Positions 17,763 through 26,400 of a stretch of DNA of 64,000 bases are shown one piece after another. Source of the stretch: Planctomycetota bacterium (GTDB taxonomy: Bacteria; Planctomycetota; UBA1135; UBA2386); the NCBI GenBank assembly GCA_020638655.1, contig JACKIC010000007.1, positions 372,001 through 436,000 on the forward strand, in the 5' to 3' direction. Every line of letters starts with the position of its first letter. The first letter of the stretch is position 1. Made by a program: the position numbers and the translations under genes. The notes beneath the pieces are model-generated. The model saw nothing but the letters and a program-made list of their open reading frames with translations, was not told the origin of the DNA and made no database searches.

Positions 17763-18686
17763 CGCGTCGGCCTGCAGCGCCGCATGCAACGCGGCGGTGC
17801 CAGCATCGGGCTCCAGCCAGCGCGCCTGCTGCAGGCGCCGCAGCCAGGTGGTCTGGCGGCGGATCAGCCGGTGCGTGTTGCGGCGGATGCGGTTGCGCAG
17901 CTCCTCGCGGTCCTTGTAGCGGCCGCGCAGGAAGTCGCGGCACTCGGCGTAGCCGATCGCCGCGCCCGCGGTCACCGAGAAGCCGCCCTGCTGCTCGATG
18001 CGTTCGGTCTCGGCGAGCAGGCCGGCGTCGAGCATCCACTCGGTGCGGGCCTTGACGCGCTCGTGCAGGTCGTCGCGTTGCCGTTGCACGGCGACGATGC
18101 GGCACGGCCGCTGCCACTCCTCGCGGTCGAAGTGCTGTTGCTGGCTGCTGATCGGCTTGCCGGTCAACTGCAGGACCTCGTGGGCGCGCACCAGCCGGCG
18201 CAGGTCGTGGCGGTGGATGCGGGCGGCGGCGTCCGGATCCAGGTGCTGCAACTCGGCGTGCAGGCAGCCGGGCTCGGCGCGTTCGCGGTCTTCGAGTGCT
18301 GCGCGCAACTCGGCGTCGGCGGGCGGGGTCTGCATCAGCCCCTTGAAGAACGCCATCAGGTAGAGCGGGGTGCCACCGACGAACAGGGCCCGGCGGCCCC
18401 GCCGCTGCACGTCCTGCAGCGCGGCCGCAGCGGCCTCGCACCAGCGCGCCGTGTCGAACGACTCGCTCGGCTCCACCAGATCGAGCAGGTGGTGGGGCAC
18501 CGCGGCGCGCTCGGCGGCCGTCGGTTTCGCCGTGCCGATGTCCATGTGCCGGTAGACCGCCATCGAGTCCATCGACAGGATCTCGAGGCCCTGCTCGGCC
18601 GCGAACTGCAGGGCCAGCGCGGTCTTTCCCGAGGCCGTGGGGCCGGTCACGACCCAGAGCGGCGGTGCTGCGGAGGCGGGTTCCAA
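17760..18686 (-). CDS. miaA: MiaA, tRNA dimethylallyltransferase
   Basis: Adds the dimethylallyl group to A37 of tRNAs reading UNN codons. The 308-aa product has the P-loop VTGPTASGKTALAL (about residues 13-26), the family motif SMDSMAVYRHMDIGTAKP, VGGTPLYLMAFFKG, and the tRNA-contact region AIGYAECRDFL. The start appears to be a TTG at 18686, because the next candidate lies against the P-loop. It is upstream of rsmG and divergent from a phosphoesterase gene, with 70 bp between. Confidence 0.92.
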   Translation of the reverse strand: MEPASAAPPLWVVTGPTASGKTALALQFAAEQGLEILSMDSMAVYRHMDIGTAKPTAAERAAVPHHLLDLVEPSESFDTARWCEAAAAALQDVQRRGRRALFVGGTPLYLMAFFKGLMQTPPADAELRAALEDRERAEPGCLHAELQHLDPDAAARIHRHDLRRLVRAHEVLQLTGKPISSQQQHFDREEWQRPCRIVAVQRQRDDLHERVKARTEWMLDAGLLAETERIEQQGGFSVTAGAAIGYAECRDFLRGRYKDREELRNRIRRNTHRLIRRQTTWLRRLQQARWLEPDAGTAALHAALQADA

Positions 18687-18739
18687 AGTGGAGGGGCGAA
18701 CTTACCGCGTGGGGCTTTGCGCGCCAGCGCCCGGATGCT

Positions 18740-18745
18740 TACCGT
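18740..18745 (+). promoter_or_regulatory. -10-like TACCGT before the phosphoesterase gene
   Basis: TACCGT is followed by eleven bases and the ATG at 18757. The predicted leader is about five bases, with no Shine-Dalgarno sequence. Confidence 0.35.
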
Positions 18746-18756
18746 TCTCGCCCCCG

Positions 18757-19533
18757 ATGATCGCGTTCGTATCCGACATCCACAGCAACATGGCAGCGCT
18801 GTCCGTCTGCCTCGCGGAGATCGAGCGCCTGGGGTGCTCCCGGATCATCTGCCTGGGCGACGTGATCGGCTACGGCCCCGAGCCGCGCGAGACCCTGGCC
18901 ACGATCATGGACCGGGCCGAGTTCTCGCTGCTGGGCAACCACGAGCACGGGGCGATGTTCTACGCCTCGGACTTCAACCCGCGCGCGCGCGCCGCGATCG
19001 ACTGGACCCGCGACCAACTCAGTCGCCGCGACCGGCCGCGCGAGGAGAACATGAAGTTCTGGAACTACCTCGACGGCATGCCGCGTGAGCACCGCGAGGG
19101 GCGCATGCTGCTCGTGCACGGCTCGCCGCGCGACCCGGTGCGTGAGTACCTGGTGCCGCGCGACGCCGTCGACGCCCAGAAGATGAGCGAGTGCTTCGCC
19201 AAGATGGCGGACGCGGACCTCTGCTTCGTCGGCCACAGCCACGTGCCGGGGGTCTACCTCGAGTCCGGTCAATTCCTGCTGCCGAGCGACATCGGCATGC
19301 AGTGGCAGGTCGACGGACGCGCCATGGTCAACATCGGCTCGGTGGGCCAGCCGCGCGACGGGGACCGTCGCCTGTCGTTCGTGACCTACGAGCCCGGAGA
19401 CGGACCGCTCGGCACGAGCGGCGTGGTGCGCTTCCATCGGCTCGAGTACGACGTCGAGGGCACCATGGCGAAGATCCGCGCCATTTCCGAATTGCCGGAC
19501 TACCTGGCCGATCGCCTCGCCCAAGGGCGCTGA
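18757..19533 (+). CDS. Calcineurin-like metallophosphoesterase
   Basis: The 258-aa cytoplasmic enzyme has the five-block metallophosphoesterase pattern: DIHSN (residues about 7-11), GDVIGYG, GNHEHG, LVHGSPRD and GHSHVPG. These residues bind two metal ions. The compact size and the DIHSN start match the YfcE-like/DNA-repair-exonuclease-like group of phosphodiesterases. The natural substrate is not readable. It sits 73 bp upstream of yidC and may be co-transcribed. Confidence 0.88.
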   Translation: MIAFVSDIHSNMAALSVCLAEIERLGCSRIICLGDVIGYGPEPRETLATIMDRAEFSLLGNHEHGAMFYASDFNPRARAAIDWTRDQLSRRDRPREENMKFWNYLDGMPREHREGRMLLVHGSPRDPVREYLVPRDAVDAQKMSECFAKMADADLCFVGHSHVPGVYLESGQFLLPSDIGMQWQVDGRAMVNIGSVGQPRDGDRRLSFVTYEPGDGPLGTSGVVRFHRLEYDVEGTMAKIRAISELPDYLADRLAQGR

Positions 19534-19606
19534 TCGCCGGCCTGCGGTCCGGTCCGTTGACTTACACGAGCGCCTGCGCCGCTCCCTGCCGCTGCGATTT
19601 CCCTCG

Positions 19607-21292
19607 ATGCTGACGCTGCTCCGATCGTTGTTCGTTTCGTCGTTCGCCGCCCTGGCTCTCGCCCAGGGCCAGTCGCCGGCGCCGGAGCCGTTCCTGCACG
19701 AGTTCGGCGCGCCCGGGGAGCGCGGCAGCTTCCGCGCGCAGTTCCACCCGGTCGGCGGCGGCATGGTGTTCCTGCAGACGATGGACCACTTCGTCACGCT
19801 GGCGGCCGCGCGCCACGAGGCGCACACCCCGGACGACTACCTGCTGCTTGCCTACAACGGCCGCGACCACGGGCTGCGTCTCGTCGGCAAGCCGTCGGCC
19901 ACCAAGTTCCCCGAAGAGCTCTACAAGGCCGTCTGGCAGGTCGCCGAGACCCCCGACTCGGTGACCTTCACGCTCGACTCCGGCAACGGCCTGGTGTTGC
20001 GGCGCACGCTGCGCCACGACCCCAAGAACCGCGGCTTTCTGATCGAGATCGCGCTGCGCAACAACAACGCCGCGGCCGGCGACCAGATCGAGTTCGAACT
20101 GGTCGGCCCGGCGCTCGTGGTGCAGCAGGGCTCGCAGCTGATCGGCCAGCAGTCGGTCGGCATCGTCGCGCTGCCCGACGGCACCAGCGAGCACGTCGCG
20201 CCCAAGGCCGGGGTGGTGCAGCGCTTCGAACTCGACCCCAGGCAGATGGTGTTCGCGGGTTCGACCAACCGCTTCTTCGGCGCGTTCCTCGACCCGCGCG
20301 ACGCCGGCGCCCGCGCGGCGCTGACCTCGATCGCGGTCGACACCGTGCCGGTCGAGGGGCAGCAGGACACCGAGATCGGGCAGCACGCCAACTCCGCGGT
20401 GCGCCTGCGCTACGGCATGGCGCTGACGGTGCCCGAACAGGGCGCCGAGACCCTCGCCACCTACGGCCTCTACCTGGGCCCCAAGTCGTTCCGCGAGTTC
20501 GAGACGCTCGACGCGCCCGAGCGTTACCTGCCGATCCTCGACGTCGACCTCAACCCGCCGTGCTGCGGCATCGACGTGCCCGGCGGTCGGTTCATGGCCA
20601 AGTCGCTGATCAAGCTGCTCGGCTGGTTCCACGACCTGATCGGCAACTGGGGTCTGGCGATCATCATGCTGACGGTGCTGGTGCGCGGCTCGATGTCGCC
20701 GCTGAACTTCCGCATGCAGAAGTCGATGCGCGCCTACTCGGCGCGCATGGCGGTGCTCAAGCCGAAGATGGACGCGCTCAAGAAGCAGTTCGGCGACGAC
20801 CAGAAGGCCTACCAGCAGGCGATGATCGCGTTCCAGCGCGAGCACAAGGTGATGCCGCCGCTCGGCGGCTGCCTGCCGATCTTCCTGACGATGCCGATCT
20901 ACATCGGCCTGTTCACCGCGCTGCGCACCGCCTACGACGTGCGCCAGCAGCCGTTCGTGGGCTGGATCACCGACCTCAGCAGCCCCGACGCGCTGTTCGA
21001 CCTGCCGTTCTTCCCGCACCACTTCAACCTGCTGCCGCTGCTGTGGATGGCCTGCTTCGTATTCCTGCAGACGCGCACGCCGCTGCCGACGGACCCGCAG
21101 CAGCGCCAGATGCAGTCGATCATGCGCTGGATGCCGCTGATGTTCGGCTTCATGCTCTACGGCTACGCCTCGGCGCTGATGCTCTACATGGTGACGTCGA
21201 TGCTGTGGTCGATGGTCGAGTCGGCGATCGTGCGCAAGATCCTCGGCCCGGTCGATCCCAACGTCGCGTCGATGACGCCGACGGTGATGTGA
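19607..21292 (+). CDS. yidC: YidC, membrane protein insertase
   Basis: Inserts and folds inner-membrane proteins, alone or with SecYEG. The 561-aa product has a signal-like first hydrophobic segment, a large periplasmic P1 domain (to about residue 325) as in Gram-negative YidC, then the conserved five-helix core. The catalytic-groove arginine lies in VLVRGSMSPLNFRMQ (about residue 360). A cytoplasmic hairpin follows (AVLKPKMDALKKQFGDD). The large P1 domain supports a two-membrane cell. It converges on the kinase-like gene at a strong hairpin. Confidence 0.95.
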   Translation: MLTLLRSLFVSSFAALALAQGQSPAPEPFLHEFGAPGERGSFRAQFHPVGGGMVFLQTMDHFVTLAAARHEAHTPDDYLLLAYNGRDHGLRLVGKPSATKFPEELYKAVWQVAETPDSVTFTLDSGNGLVLRRTLRHDPKNRGFLIEIALRNNNAAAGDQIEFELVGPALVVQQGSQLIGQQSVGIVALPDGTSEHVAPKAGVVQRFELDPRQMVFAGSTNRFFGAFLDPRDAGARAALTSIAVDTVPVEGQQDTEIGQHANSAVRLRYGMALTVPEQGAETLATYGLYLGPKSFREFETLDAPERYLPILDVDLNPPCCGIDVPGGRFMAKSLIKLLGWFHDLIGNWGLAIIMLTVLVRGSMSPLNFRMQKSMRAYSARMAVLKPKMDALKKQFGDDQKAYQQAMIAFQREHKVMPPLGGCLPIFLTMPIYIGLFTALRTAYDVRQQPFVGWITDLSSPDALFDLPFFPHHFNLLPLLWMACFVFLQTRTPLPTDPQQRQMQSIMRWMPLMFGFMLYGYASALMLYMVTSMLWSMVESAIVRKILGPVDPNVASMTPTVM

Positions 21293-21297
21293 CGCGC

Positions 21298-21320
21298 GCT
21301 GCCGGCTTCAGGCCGGCAGC
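21298..21320. terminator. Strong hairpin between yidC and the convergent kinase-like gene
   Basis: GCTGCCGGC (21298-21306) and GCCGGCAGC (21312-21320) form a perfect 9-bp stem with loop TTCAG. The minus-strand gene's stop codon lies at the loop. It would work in both directions. Confidence 0.55.
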
Positions 21321-22342
21321 AGGAAGTCGATCGTGATCGCGGCGCGGCCGGTGCGCCGCGCGGTCGCCTGGCCGCGGTGGCCGAGCACGACGGTCTGCAC
21401 CAGGAACAGGCCCAGCCCGTGGCTCTGGCCCTGTAGCAGGCGGCTGGGGTAGTAGGGCTCGAACGTCTGCGGCAGCCGCCACTGCTCGAGCGGCGGGCCC
21501 GCGGCGGCGAGGCGCAGCTGCACGATGCCCGCGCGCAGCAGCAGGCTGAGTTCGGCGCGCGCGCCGCCACGCGCGAGGCCGTCGGCGAACTCGAGCGCGG
21601 CGCGGGCCGCGGCGGCGAGCTGCTCGGGGTCGCCGTCGAGCACGCACGGGGCGCTCGGCAGGTCCACTGCCGCCTGCTCGGGCTGCTGGCGCGGCCGGGC
21701 CGCGATCGCCTGCTGCACGAGGTCGGCGAGGTCGACGCGGGCGCGGCGCTGCGGGCCGCCCGCGGCCACCGACAGCAGACGCAGCCGATCGACCGAGGCC
21801 TGGATGCGCGCGATGCCCTGCATCGCCGCGTCGAGCTGGTCGCGCCGCGCCGCGTCGGTCGGGTCGAGGCCCGCGCGCAGCAGCTGCAGGTGCCCCGACA
21901 GGAACATCAGCGGGTTGTTGATCTCGTCGGCGATGCCGTGCGCGAGGTCGACGAACACCTCGGCGCGCGGCCGGTCGCTGCCTTGCAGCGCCTGCTCGAC
22001 GACCGCGGCGAGCTGGCCGGGGGCGTGCGGGTAGAGCAGCAGGCGGCCGCCGATGCGGGTCGCGTGCGCCGCCTGCTGCAGTTCGCCCTCGGGGCTCGTG
22101 ACCAGCACGATCGCGAGCGCGGGCCACAGCTGCCGCAGCAGCCGCAGCGCGCCGACTTCCTCGGCGGGCTCGGGACCCAGCTGCACCAGCAGCAGCTCGG
22201 GTTGGTATCGCGCCAGGCTGTCGGTGTCGTCGCAGACGTTGGCGAAGCAGCGCACCTCGGGCCGCAGCGGCAACTGCCGCAGCGCGCCGACGAGGTCGTC
22301 GGCGACGCCCCCGACGACGGCGATACGCACGCTGCGTTCCAT
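21308..22342 (-). CDS. Receiver plus histidine-kinase-like protein lacking both phospho-acceptors
   Basis: The 344-aa product has an N-terminal receiver-like domain (about 1-120) and a kinase-like region (about 128-344). In the receiver, the acceptor aspartate position reads LLLVQLGPE, so it is Q54. The conserved lysine position is Y104 in LLLYPHAP. In the dimerisation helix the usual HEINNPL block reads GIADEINNPLMFLS, so D139 replaces the phospho-histidine. The ATPase part has lost the N box and the DxGxG motif (AAAGPPLEQ) but keeps GQSHGLGLFLVQ. Ancestry is clear, and loss of activity is strongly implied. It may act as a binding or scaffold protein. Confidence 0.75.
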   Translation of the reverse strand: MERSVRIAVVGGVADDLVGALRQLPLRPEVRCFANVCDDTDSLARYQPELLLVQLGPEPAEEVGALRLLRQLWPALAIVLVTSPEGELQQAAHATRIGGRLLLYPHAPGQLAAVVEQALQGSDRPRAEVFVDLAHGIADEINNPLMFLSGHLQLLRAGLDPTDAARRDQLDAAMQGIARIQASVDRLRLLSVAAGGPQRRARVDLADLVQQAIAARPRQQPEQAAVDLPSAPCVLDGDPEQLAAAARAALEFADGLARGGARAELSLLLRAGIVQLRLAAAGPPLEQWRLPQTFEPYYPSRLLQGQSHGLGLFLVQTVVLGHRGQATARRTGRAAITIDFLLPA

Positions 22343-22400
22343 GGTTGCGAAGTCCTGGTTGCGCCCATCCCGGTGCGGCATGCGGGGATGGAAGGGCCGG

Positions 22401-22429
22401 AGGGTAGCCGGGGGCGTGTCCGGTGTCAC
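22401..22429 (-). promoter_or_regulatory. Promoter of the kinase-like gene
   Basis: On the minus strand GTGACA (22429-22424), a 17-nt spacer, then TACCCT (22406-22401). The leader would be about 52 nt to the ATG at 22342. Confidence 0.5.
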
Positions 22430-22495
22430 CATACATGCACAGTCGGCAGCCCGTCTGGCTATAGCCGGCCCGCGTTTCCCTCCGATAACAGCGTC

Positions 22496-22885
22496 GTGAC
22501 CGGTGATCGGGACCAACACTCGGGTTCGGCTGGCGGCGGCGGGCCCGACGGCCCCGACGGCCCGCGGTTCCGCCTGCGCAAGGTCGCCGGGCCGGTCGCC
22601 GGCAGCGAGCCGGCGCCGGAGGTTCGGTTGCACCGCGAGTTCAAGGGGCTCACCGTCGCCGACCTGATGCGCCTGGAGATCGCCGAGCGGTTGCCTGGTC
22701 AGGTGCAGAAGGCGCTGCGGCAGATCCAGCACGGCCAGTTCGCCGCCGCCGATGACGCGCTGCCGGGCGCGTTCCCGCCGATCTTCGCGGGCCCGGGCAG
22801 TCGTCGCCGTCGCCGGTCCGGCGCGTGGCTGGTCGTCGCCCTGCTCGGCGCTTCGGTGGCGGCGGCCGCGTGGTGGTGGGCGTGA
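22496..22885 (+). CDS. Small tail-anchored membrane protein
   Basis: The 129-aa protein (GTG start) has a Gly/Asp/Pro-rich first part and a soluble middle domain (about 40-95; LTVADLMRLEIAERLPGQV). A basic patch (SRRRRRSG) is followed by one C-terminal hydrophobic segment (AWLVVALLGASVAAAAWWWA). That layout predicts a cytoplasmic domain held by a C-terminal anchor. Codon third positions are strongly G/C-biased, which supports coding. No family is recognised. It is the first gene of a run with two GT2-type proteins. Confidence 0.65.
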   Translation: MTGDRDQHSGSAGGGGPDGPDGPRFRLRKVAGPVAGSEPAPEVRLHREFKGLTVADLMRLEIAERLPGQVQKALRQIQHGQFAAADDALPGAFPPIFAGPGSRRRRRSGAWLVVALLGASVAAAAWWWA

Positions 22886-22940
22886 AGGTTCGACAGAACC
22901 CTCGCGGATGGGGCGCCGGCGTTGCACGATGCGGGGCCGC

Positions 22941-23957
22941 ATGGTGACCCCGGGCTCGCTGCCGCATGCCGATCACGCCGAAGGCCACACCGCTCCTGGC
23001 GGCGCGCCCGAGATCAGCGTCGTCGTGCCCATCTACAACGAGCGCGACAACATCGCGCCGCTGCACGCGGCGCTGACCTATGCGCTCGCGGCGCTGCACC
23101 GCAGCTACGAGATCCTGTTCGTCGACGACGGCAGCACCGACGGCACCGCCGACGTGATGCGCGCCTGCGCCGCCACCGACCCGCACCTGCGGCTCGTGTT
23201 CTTTCGGCGCAACTACGGCCAGACCCCGGCGATGGCGGCCGGCTTCCGCGCCTGCCGGGGGCGCATCGTGGTGTCGATGGACGGCGACCTGCAGAACGAT
23301 CCCGCCGACATCCCGCGGCTCGTCGCGCGGCTCGACGACGGCTTCGACGTCGTCTGTGGTTGGCGCCGCCACCGCCAGGACCGCATGGCGACGCGCCTCT
23401 TGCCGAGCCGCATCGCCAACTTCCTGATCGCGCGGGTGACCGGCGCGCGCATCCACGACACCGGCTGCTCGCTCAAGGCCTACCGCGGCTGGGTGGTGCG
23501 CAGCCTGCACCTCTACTCCGACATGCACCGCTTCCTCGCCGCGCTCGGCGCCGGCATCGGCGCGCGCATCACCGAGGTGCCGGTGCGCCACCACGCGCGT
23601 CGCGCCGGCCAGTCGAAGTACGGGCTCGGTCGCATCTTCCGCGTGCTCGCCGACCTGGTCGGCATCAAGATGCTGATCCAGTTCGCGGCGCATCCGATCC
23701 GCTGGTTCACGCTGCTGTCGCTGCCGCTGTTCGTGCTCGCGCCGTTGATGTTCGCGCTCGGCTTCGTCAAGGTCACGCGCGAAGGGCAGTGGCTGCTGTT
23801 CGGCGACTACGACATGGCCGCGGTCGCGGCCGGCAGCGTCGCGCTGCTGTTCGCGATGAACGTGTTCCTGCTCGGGTTCCTGGCCGAGCTGCAGATCAAG
23901 GTGTCCAAGTTCTTCCGGCAGCGGATCTCGATCACGGCGCGCGAGGCGAGTCGATGA
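22941..23957 (+). CDS. Family 2 glycosyltransferase, polyprenyl-phosphate sugar transferase type
   Basis: The 338-aa product has a cytoplasmic GT-A domain with VVVPIYNERDNI, the nucleotide-binding FVDDGSTDGT, the metal-binding SMDGDLQNDP, and a GQSKYGLGRIFRV amphipathic region. Two C-terminal transmembrane helices follow (about 245-330). This is the layout of DPM1/ArnC/GtrB-like enzymes that make polyprenyl-phosphate sugars. Start codons at 22908, 22929 or 22941 are possible; the last is used. The stop overlaps the next start as ATGA. The product probably supplies lipid-linked sugar for glycosylation or envelope polymer. Confidence 0.85.
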   Translation: MVTPGSLPHADHAEGHTAPGGAPEISVVVPIYNERDNIAPLHAALTYALAALHRSYEILFVDDGSTDGTADVMRACAATDPHLRLVFFRRNYGQTPAMAAGFRACRGRIVVSMDGDLQNDPADIPRLVARLDDGFDVVCGWRRHRQDRMATRLLPSRIANFLIARVTGARIHDTGCSLKAYRGWVVRSLHLYSDMHRFLAALGAGIGARITEVPVRHHARRAGQSKYGLGRIFRVLADLVGIKMLIQFAAHPIRWFTLLSLPLFVLAPLMFALGFVKVTREGQWLLFGDYDMAAVAAGSVALLFAMNVFLLGFLAELQIKVSKFFRQRISITAREASR

Positions 23958-26113
23958 ACGAGATGGTCCAGCCGATGGCCGCCGCGCCCGCGCCGCTGGT
24001 GTCGGTGGTGGTCGCGGTCAGCGGTCCCGAGGCCAACCCCGCGCCCGTGGTCGAGGGCATCGGTCCGGCGCTGCTGCGCGCGGGCTATCGCTGCGAGTTC
24101 GTCTTCGTGCTCGACGGTCCGGCCGGCCGCGTCGAGGCGCAGCTGCGCGAGCTGCAGGAGCAGTGGCAGCTGCGCATCGTGCAGCTCCAGGGCGGCGGCC
24201 TCGGCGAGTCGATCGCGCTGTCGGCGGGCGTCGCCAAGGCCGAGGGCGACTACATCCTCAACGTGCCGCCGTACCTGCAGCTCGAGCCCGAGGAGGTCAC
24301 CAAGGTGATCGCCGCGCTCGAGGCCGGCGCCGACTGCGTCGCGACCTGGCGCCGATCCCGCATCGATCCGTGGCTCAACCAGCTGCAGTCGCGACTGTTC
24401 AACTGGGCCCTGCGGTTGATCATGAAGACCTCGTTCCACGACCTGAACTCGGGCACGCGCGGCTTCCGCCGGCAGGTGCTCGAGGAGGTCGCGGTCTACG
24501 GCGAGCTGTACCGGTTCTTGCCGGTGATGGCGCAGCGGCAGGGCTTCAAGGTGGTGGAGGTCGAGGTCCGGCACCGCGAGGAGAAGGGCCGCGCCGGCTT
24601 CTACGGGATCGGCGTCTACCTGCGCCGGATGCTCGACATCCTCGCGATCACCTTCCTCACCCGCTTCACGCAGCGGCCGCTGCGGTTCTTCGGCTACCTC
24701 GGCTTCGCGGCGATCGCGGTCGGCGCGCCGATCGCGATCGCCTACCTGTACTGGCGCTTCACCGTCGTGAACTACTCGCTGGCCGACAAGCCGGCGTTCG
24801 TGATCGGCGCGATCCTCGCAGCGTTCGGCGTGCAGCTGATCGGCTTCGGGCTGGTCGGCGAGATCATCATCTTCACGCAGGCGCCCAACCTGCGTGACTA
24901 CAAGGTCGACGAGGTCGTCGAAGGTGGCGCGGCGCAGATCGGCGAAGAGAAGCACCACGCCGAGATCCACCCCGAGGTCCACGCGGCGCGCAGCGACCGC
25001 GTCGGCCCCCCCGAGGGCGCCGCGGCCGCCGAGCCGGTCGAGGCGCCGTCGCGCGTGCGCGAGCTGCTGCCCGGCGAGGACGCGCGCTGGGACGCGTTCG
25101 TGAGCCGCCACCCGCAGGGCACGTTCTTCCACCTCAGCGGTTGGTCGCGCGTCGTCCAGGAGACCTTCAAGCACAAGCCGTATCCGCTCGTCGTCGAGCA
25201 GGGCCGGCGCTGGCTCGGCGTGTTGCCGATGTTCCTCGCCAAGAGCCCGTTCCTCGGGCGCAACCTGGTGAGCCTGCCGTACGCCGTCTACGGCGGGGTG
25301 CTCAGCGAGACCGCCGCCGCCCAGGCCGCGCTGATGGCGCGCGCCGAGGCGCTCGGCCGCGAGCTGTCGGTCGGCTACGTCGAACTGCGGCACCTCGAGC
25401 CGCGCAGCACCGAGCACCCGCGCTCGGAGCTGTACGTGACGTTCCGCTGCGATCTGCCCGACGACCCCGCCGAGGTCATGGCGCGCATCCCCAAGAAGGC
25501 TCGCGCCGAGGTGCGCCGCGCCCGTGCCCCGCTCGCGCCGGCGACCGACAAGACGCCGCCGTGTTACGGCATCGTGGTCACGCCCGACGGCTCGGTCGAC
25601 GAGCTGTTCGCCCTGTTCGCGGAGAACAAGCGGCGCCTGGGTTCGCCGACCCTGCCCAAGCGCTGGTTCGGCGCGATCGTCGACGAGTTCGGCAAGGCGG
25701 TGGTGATCCACCGCGCCGTCGATCCCAGCGGGCGCACGCTCGCCGCGGTGATGAGCTTCTGCTTCCGCGACACGGTCTACGCCTACTACTCCGGCTCGCT
25801 GACCGGCATCAACGACACCGGCGTCAACAACCTGATCTACTGCGCGATCATGGAGTGGGCGGTGGAGCAGGGTTACACGCGCTTCGACTTCGGCCGCAGC
25901 CGCGTCGATTCGGGGCCGGCGAAGTTCAAGAAGAACATGGGCTTCGCCGCGGAGCCGCTGCACTACGAGTATCTGCTGCTCGGCGACGGCGCCAAGCTGC
26001 CGGAGTTCCACCCGAGCAATCCGCGGTTGGCCCTGCCGCGGCGGCTGTGGTCGCGGCTGCCGATGCCGGTCGCGAACTTGCTCGGCGCGCGGTTCTCGCG
26101 CTACCTTCCGTGA
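23954..26113 (+). CDS. Degenerate GT2 domain fused to a FemAB/GNAT-like domain
   Basis: The single 719-codon reading frame has three parts. Residues about 12-245 align with the GT2 just upstream but have lost key motifs: FVDDGS has become FVLDGPAG and the metal-binding DGD region reads ILNVPPYLQLEP. Two membrane helices follow (about 240-268 and 279-306), then an acidic linker (about 315-360). Residues about 365-705 form a FemAB-like acyltransferase domain (GTFFHLSGWSRVVQETF, FDFGRSRVDSGPAKFKKNMG), of the kind seen in exopolysaccharide/PEP-CTERM-associated FemAB proteins. The first half is probably inactive and may hold or guide the second. The start overlaps the upstream stop. Confidence 0.82.
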   Translation: MNEMVQPMAAAPAPLVSVVVAVSGPEANPAPVVEGIGPALLRAGYRCEFVFVLDGPAGRVEAQLRELQEQWQLRIVQLQGGGLGESIALSAGVAKAEGDYILNVPPYLQLEPEEVTKVIAALEAGADCVATWRRSRIDPWLNQLQSRLFNWALRLIMKTSFHDLNSGTRGFRRQVLEEVAVYGELYRFLPVMAQRQGFKVVEVEVRHREEKGRAGFYGIGVYLRRMLDILAITFLTRFTQRPLRFFGYLGFAAIAVGAPIAIAYLYWRFTVVNYSLADKPAFVIGAILAAFGVQLIGFGLVGEIIIFTQAPNLRDYKVDEVVEGGAAQIGEEKHHAEIHPEVHAARSDRVGPPEGAAAAEPVEAPSRVRELLPGEDARWDAFVSRHPQGTFFHLSGWSRVVQETFKHKPYPLVVEQGRRWLGVLPMFLAKSPFLGRNLVSLPYAVYGGVLSETAAAQAALMARAEALGRELSVGYVELRHLEPRSTEHPRSELYVTFRCDLPDDPAEVMARIPKKARAEVRRARAPLAPATDKTPPCYGIVVTPDGSVDELFALFAENKRRLGSPTLPKRWFGAIVDEFGKAVVIHRAVDPSGRTLAAVMSFCFRDTVYAYYSGSLTGINDTGVNNLIYCAIMEWAVEQGYTRFDFGRSRVDSGPAKFKKNMGFAAEPLHYEYLLLGDGAKLPEFHPSNPRLALPRRLWSRLPMPVANLLGARFSRYLP

Positions 26114-26118
26114 CCGCC

Positions 26119-26400
26119 ATGACCGCCGCGAAACCGCCAGTACCTCCCAGCCCGCCGTCGCGCCCGCGGCCGGTCGGCTCGACGAACGTCGAGCACACCA
26201 AGTGGTCGCCCGGGTTGATCGGCTTCTACCTGAGCTGCGCCGGCGTCGCGCTCGGCGCCACCTTCGCGGCGTCGGGGCACTTCTTCTTCGGCAACGACGT
26301 CTGGCTGCTGGTCGGCGGGCTGCTGTCGGTCGTCAGCTGCGTCACCTGCTACTACTCGCTGCGCGCGGCGCGGCGGGCGCCCGGCTCACGCCCCGAGTAG
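26119..26400 (+). CDS. Small two-helix membrane protein
   Basis: The 93-aa product has a proline-rich N-terminal tail (PPVPPSPPSRPRPVG), then two hydrophobic helices (LIGFYLSCAGVALGATFAAS and WLLVGGLLSVVSCVTCYYS). It starts just after the FemAB fusion gene; a GTG at 26110 that overlaps the upstream stop is an alternative. It is the last gene of the glycosyltransferase run, and its end overlaps the convergent phosphatase gene by 15 bp. No family is recognised. Confidence 0.6.
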   Translation: MTAAKPPVPPSPPSRPRPVGSTNVEHTKWSPGLIGFYLSCAGVALGATFAASGHFFFGNDVWLLVGGLLSVVSCVTCYYSLRAARRAPGSRPE

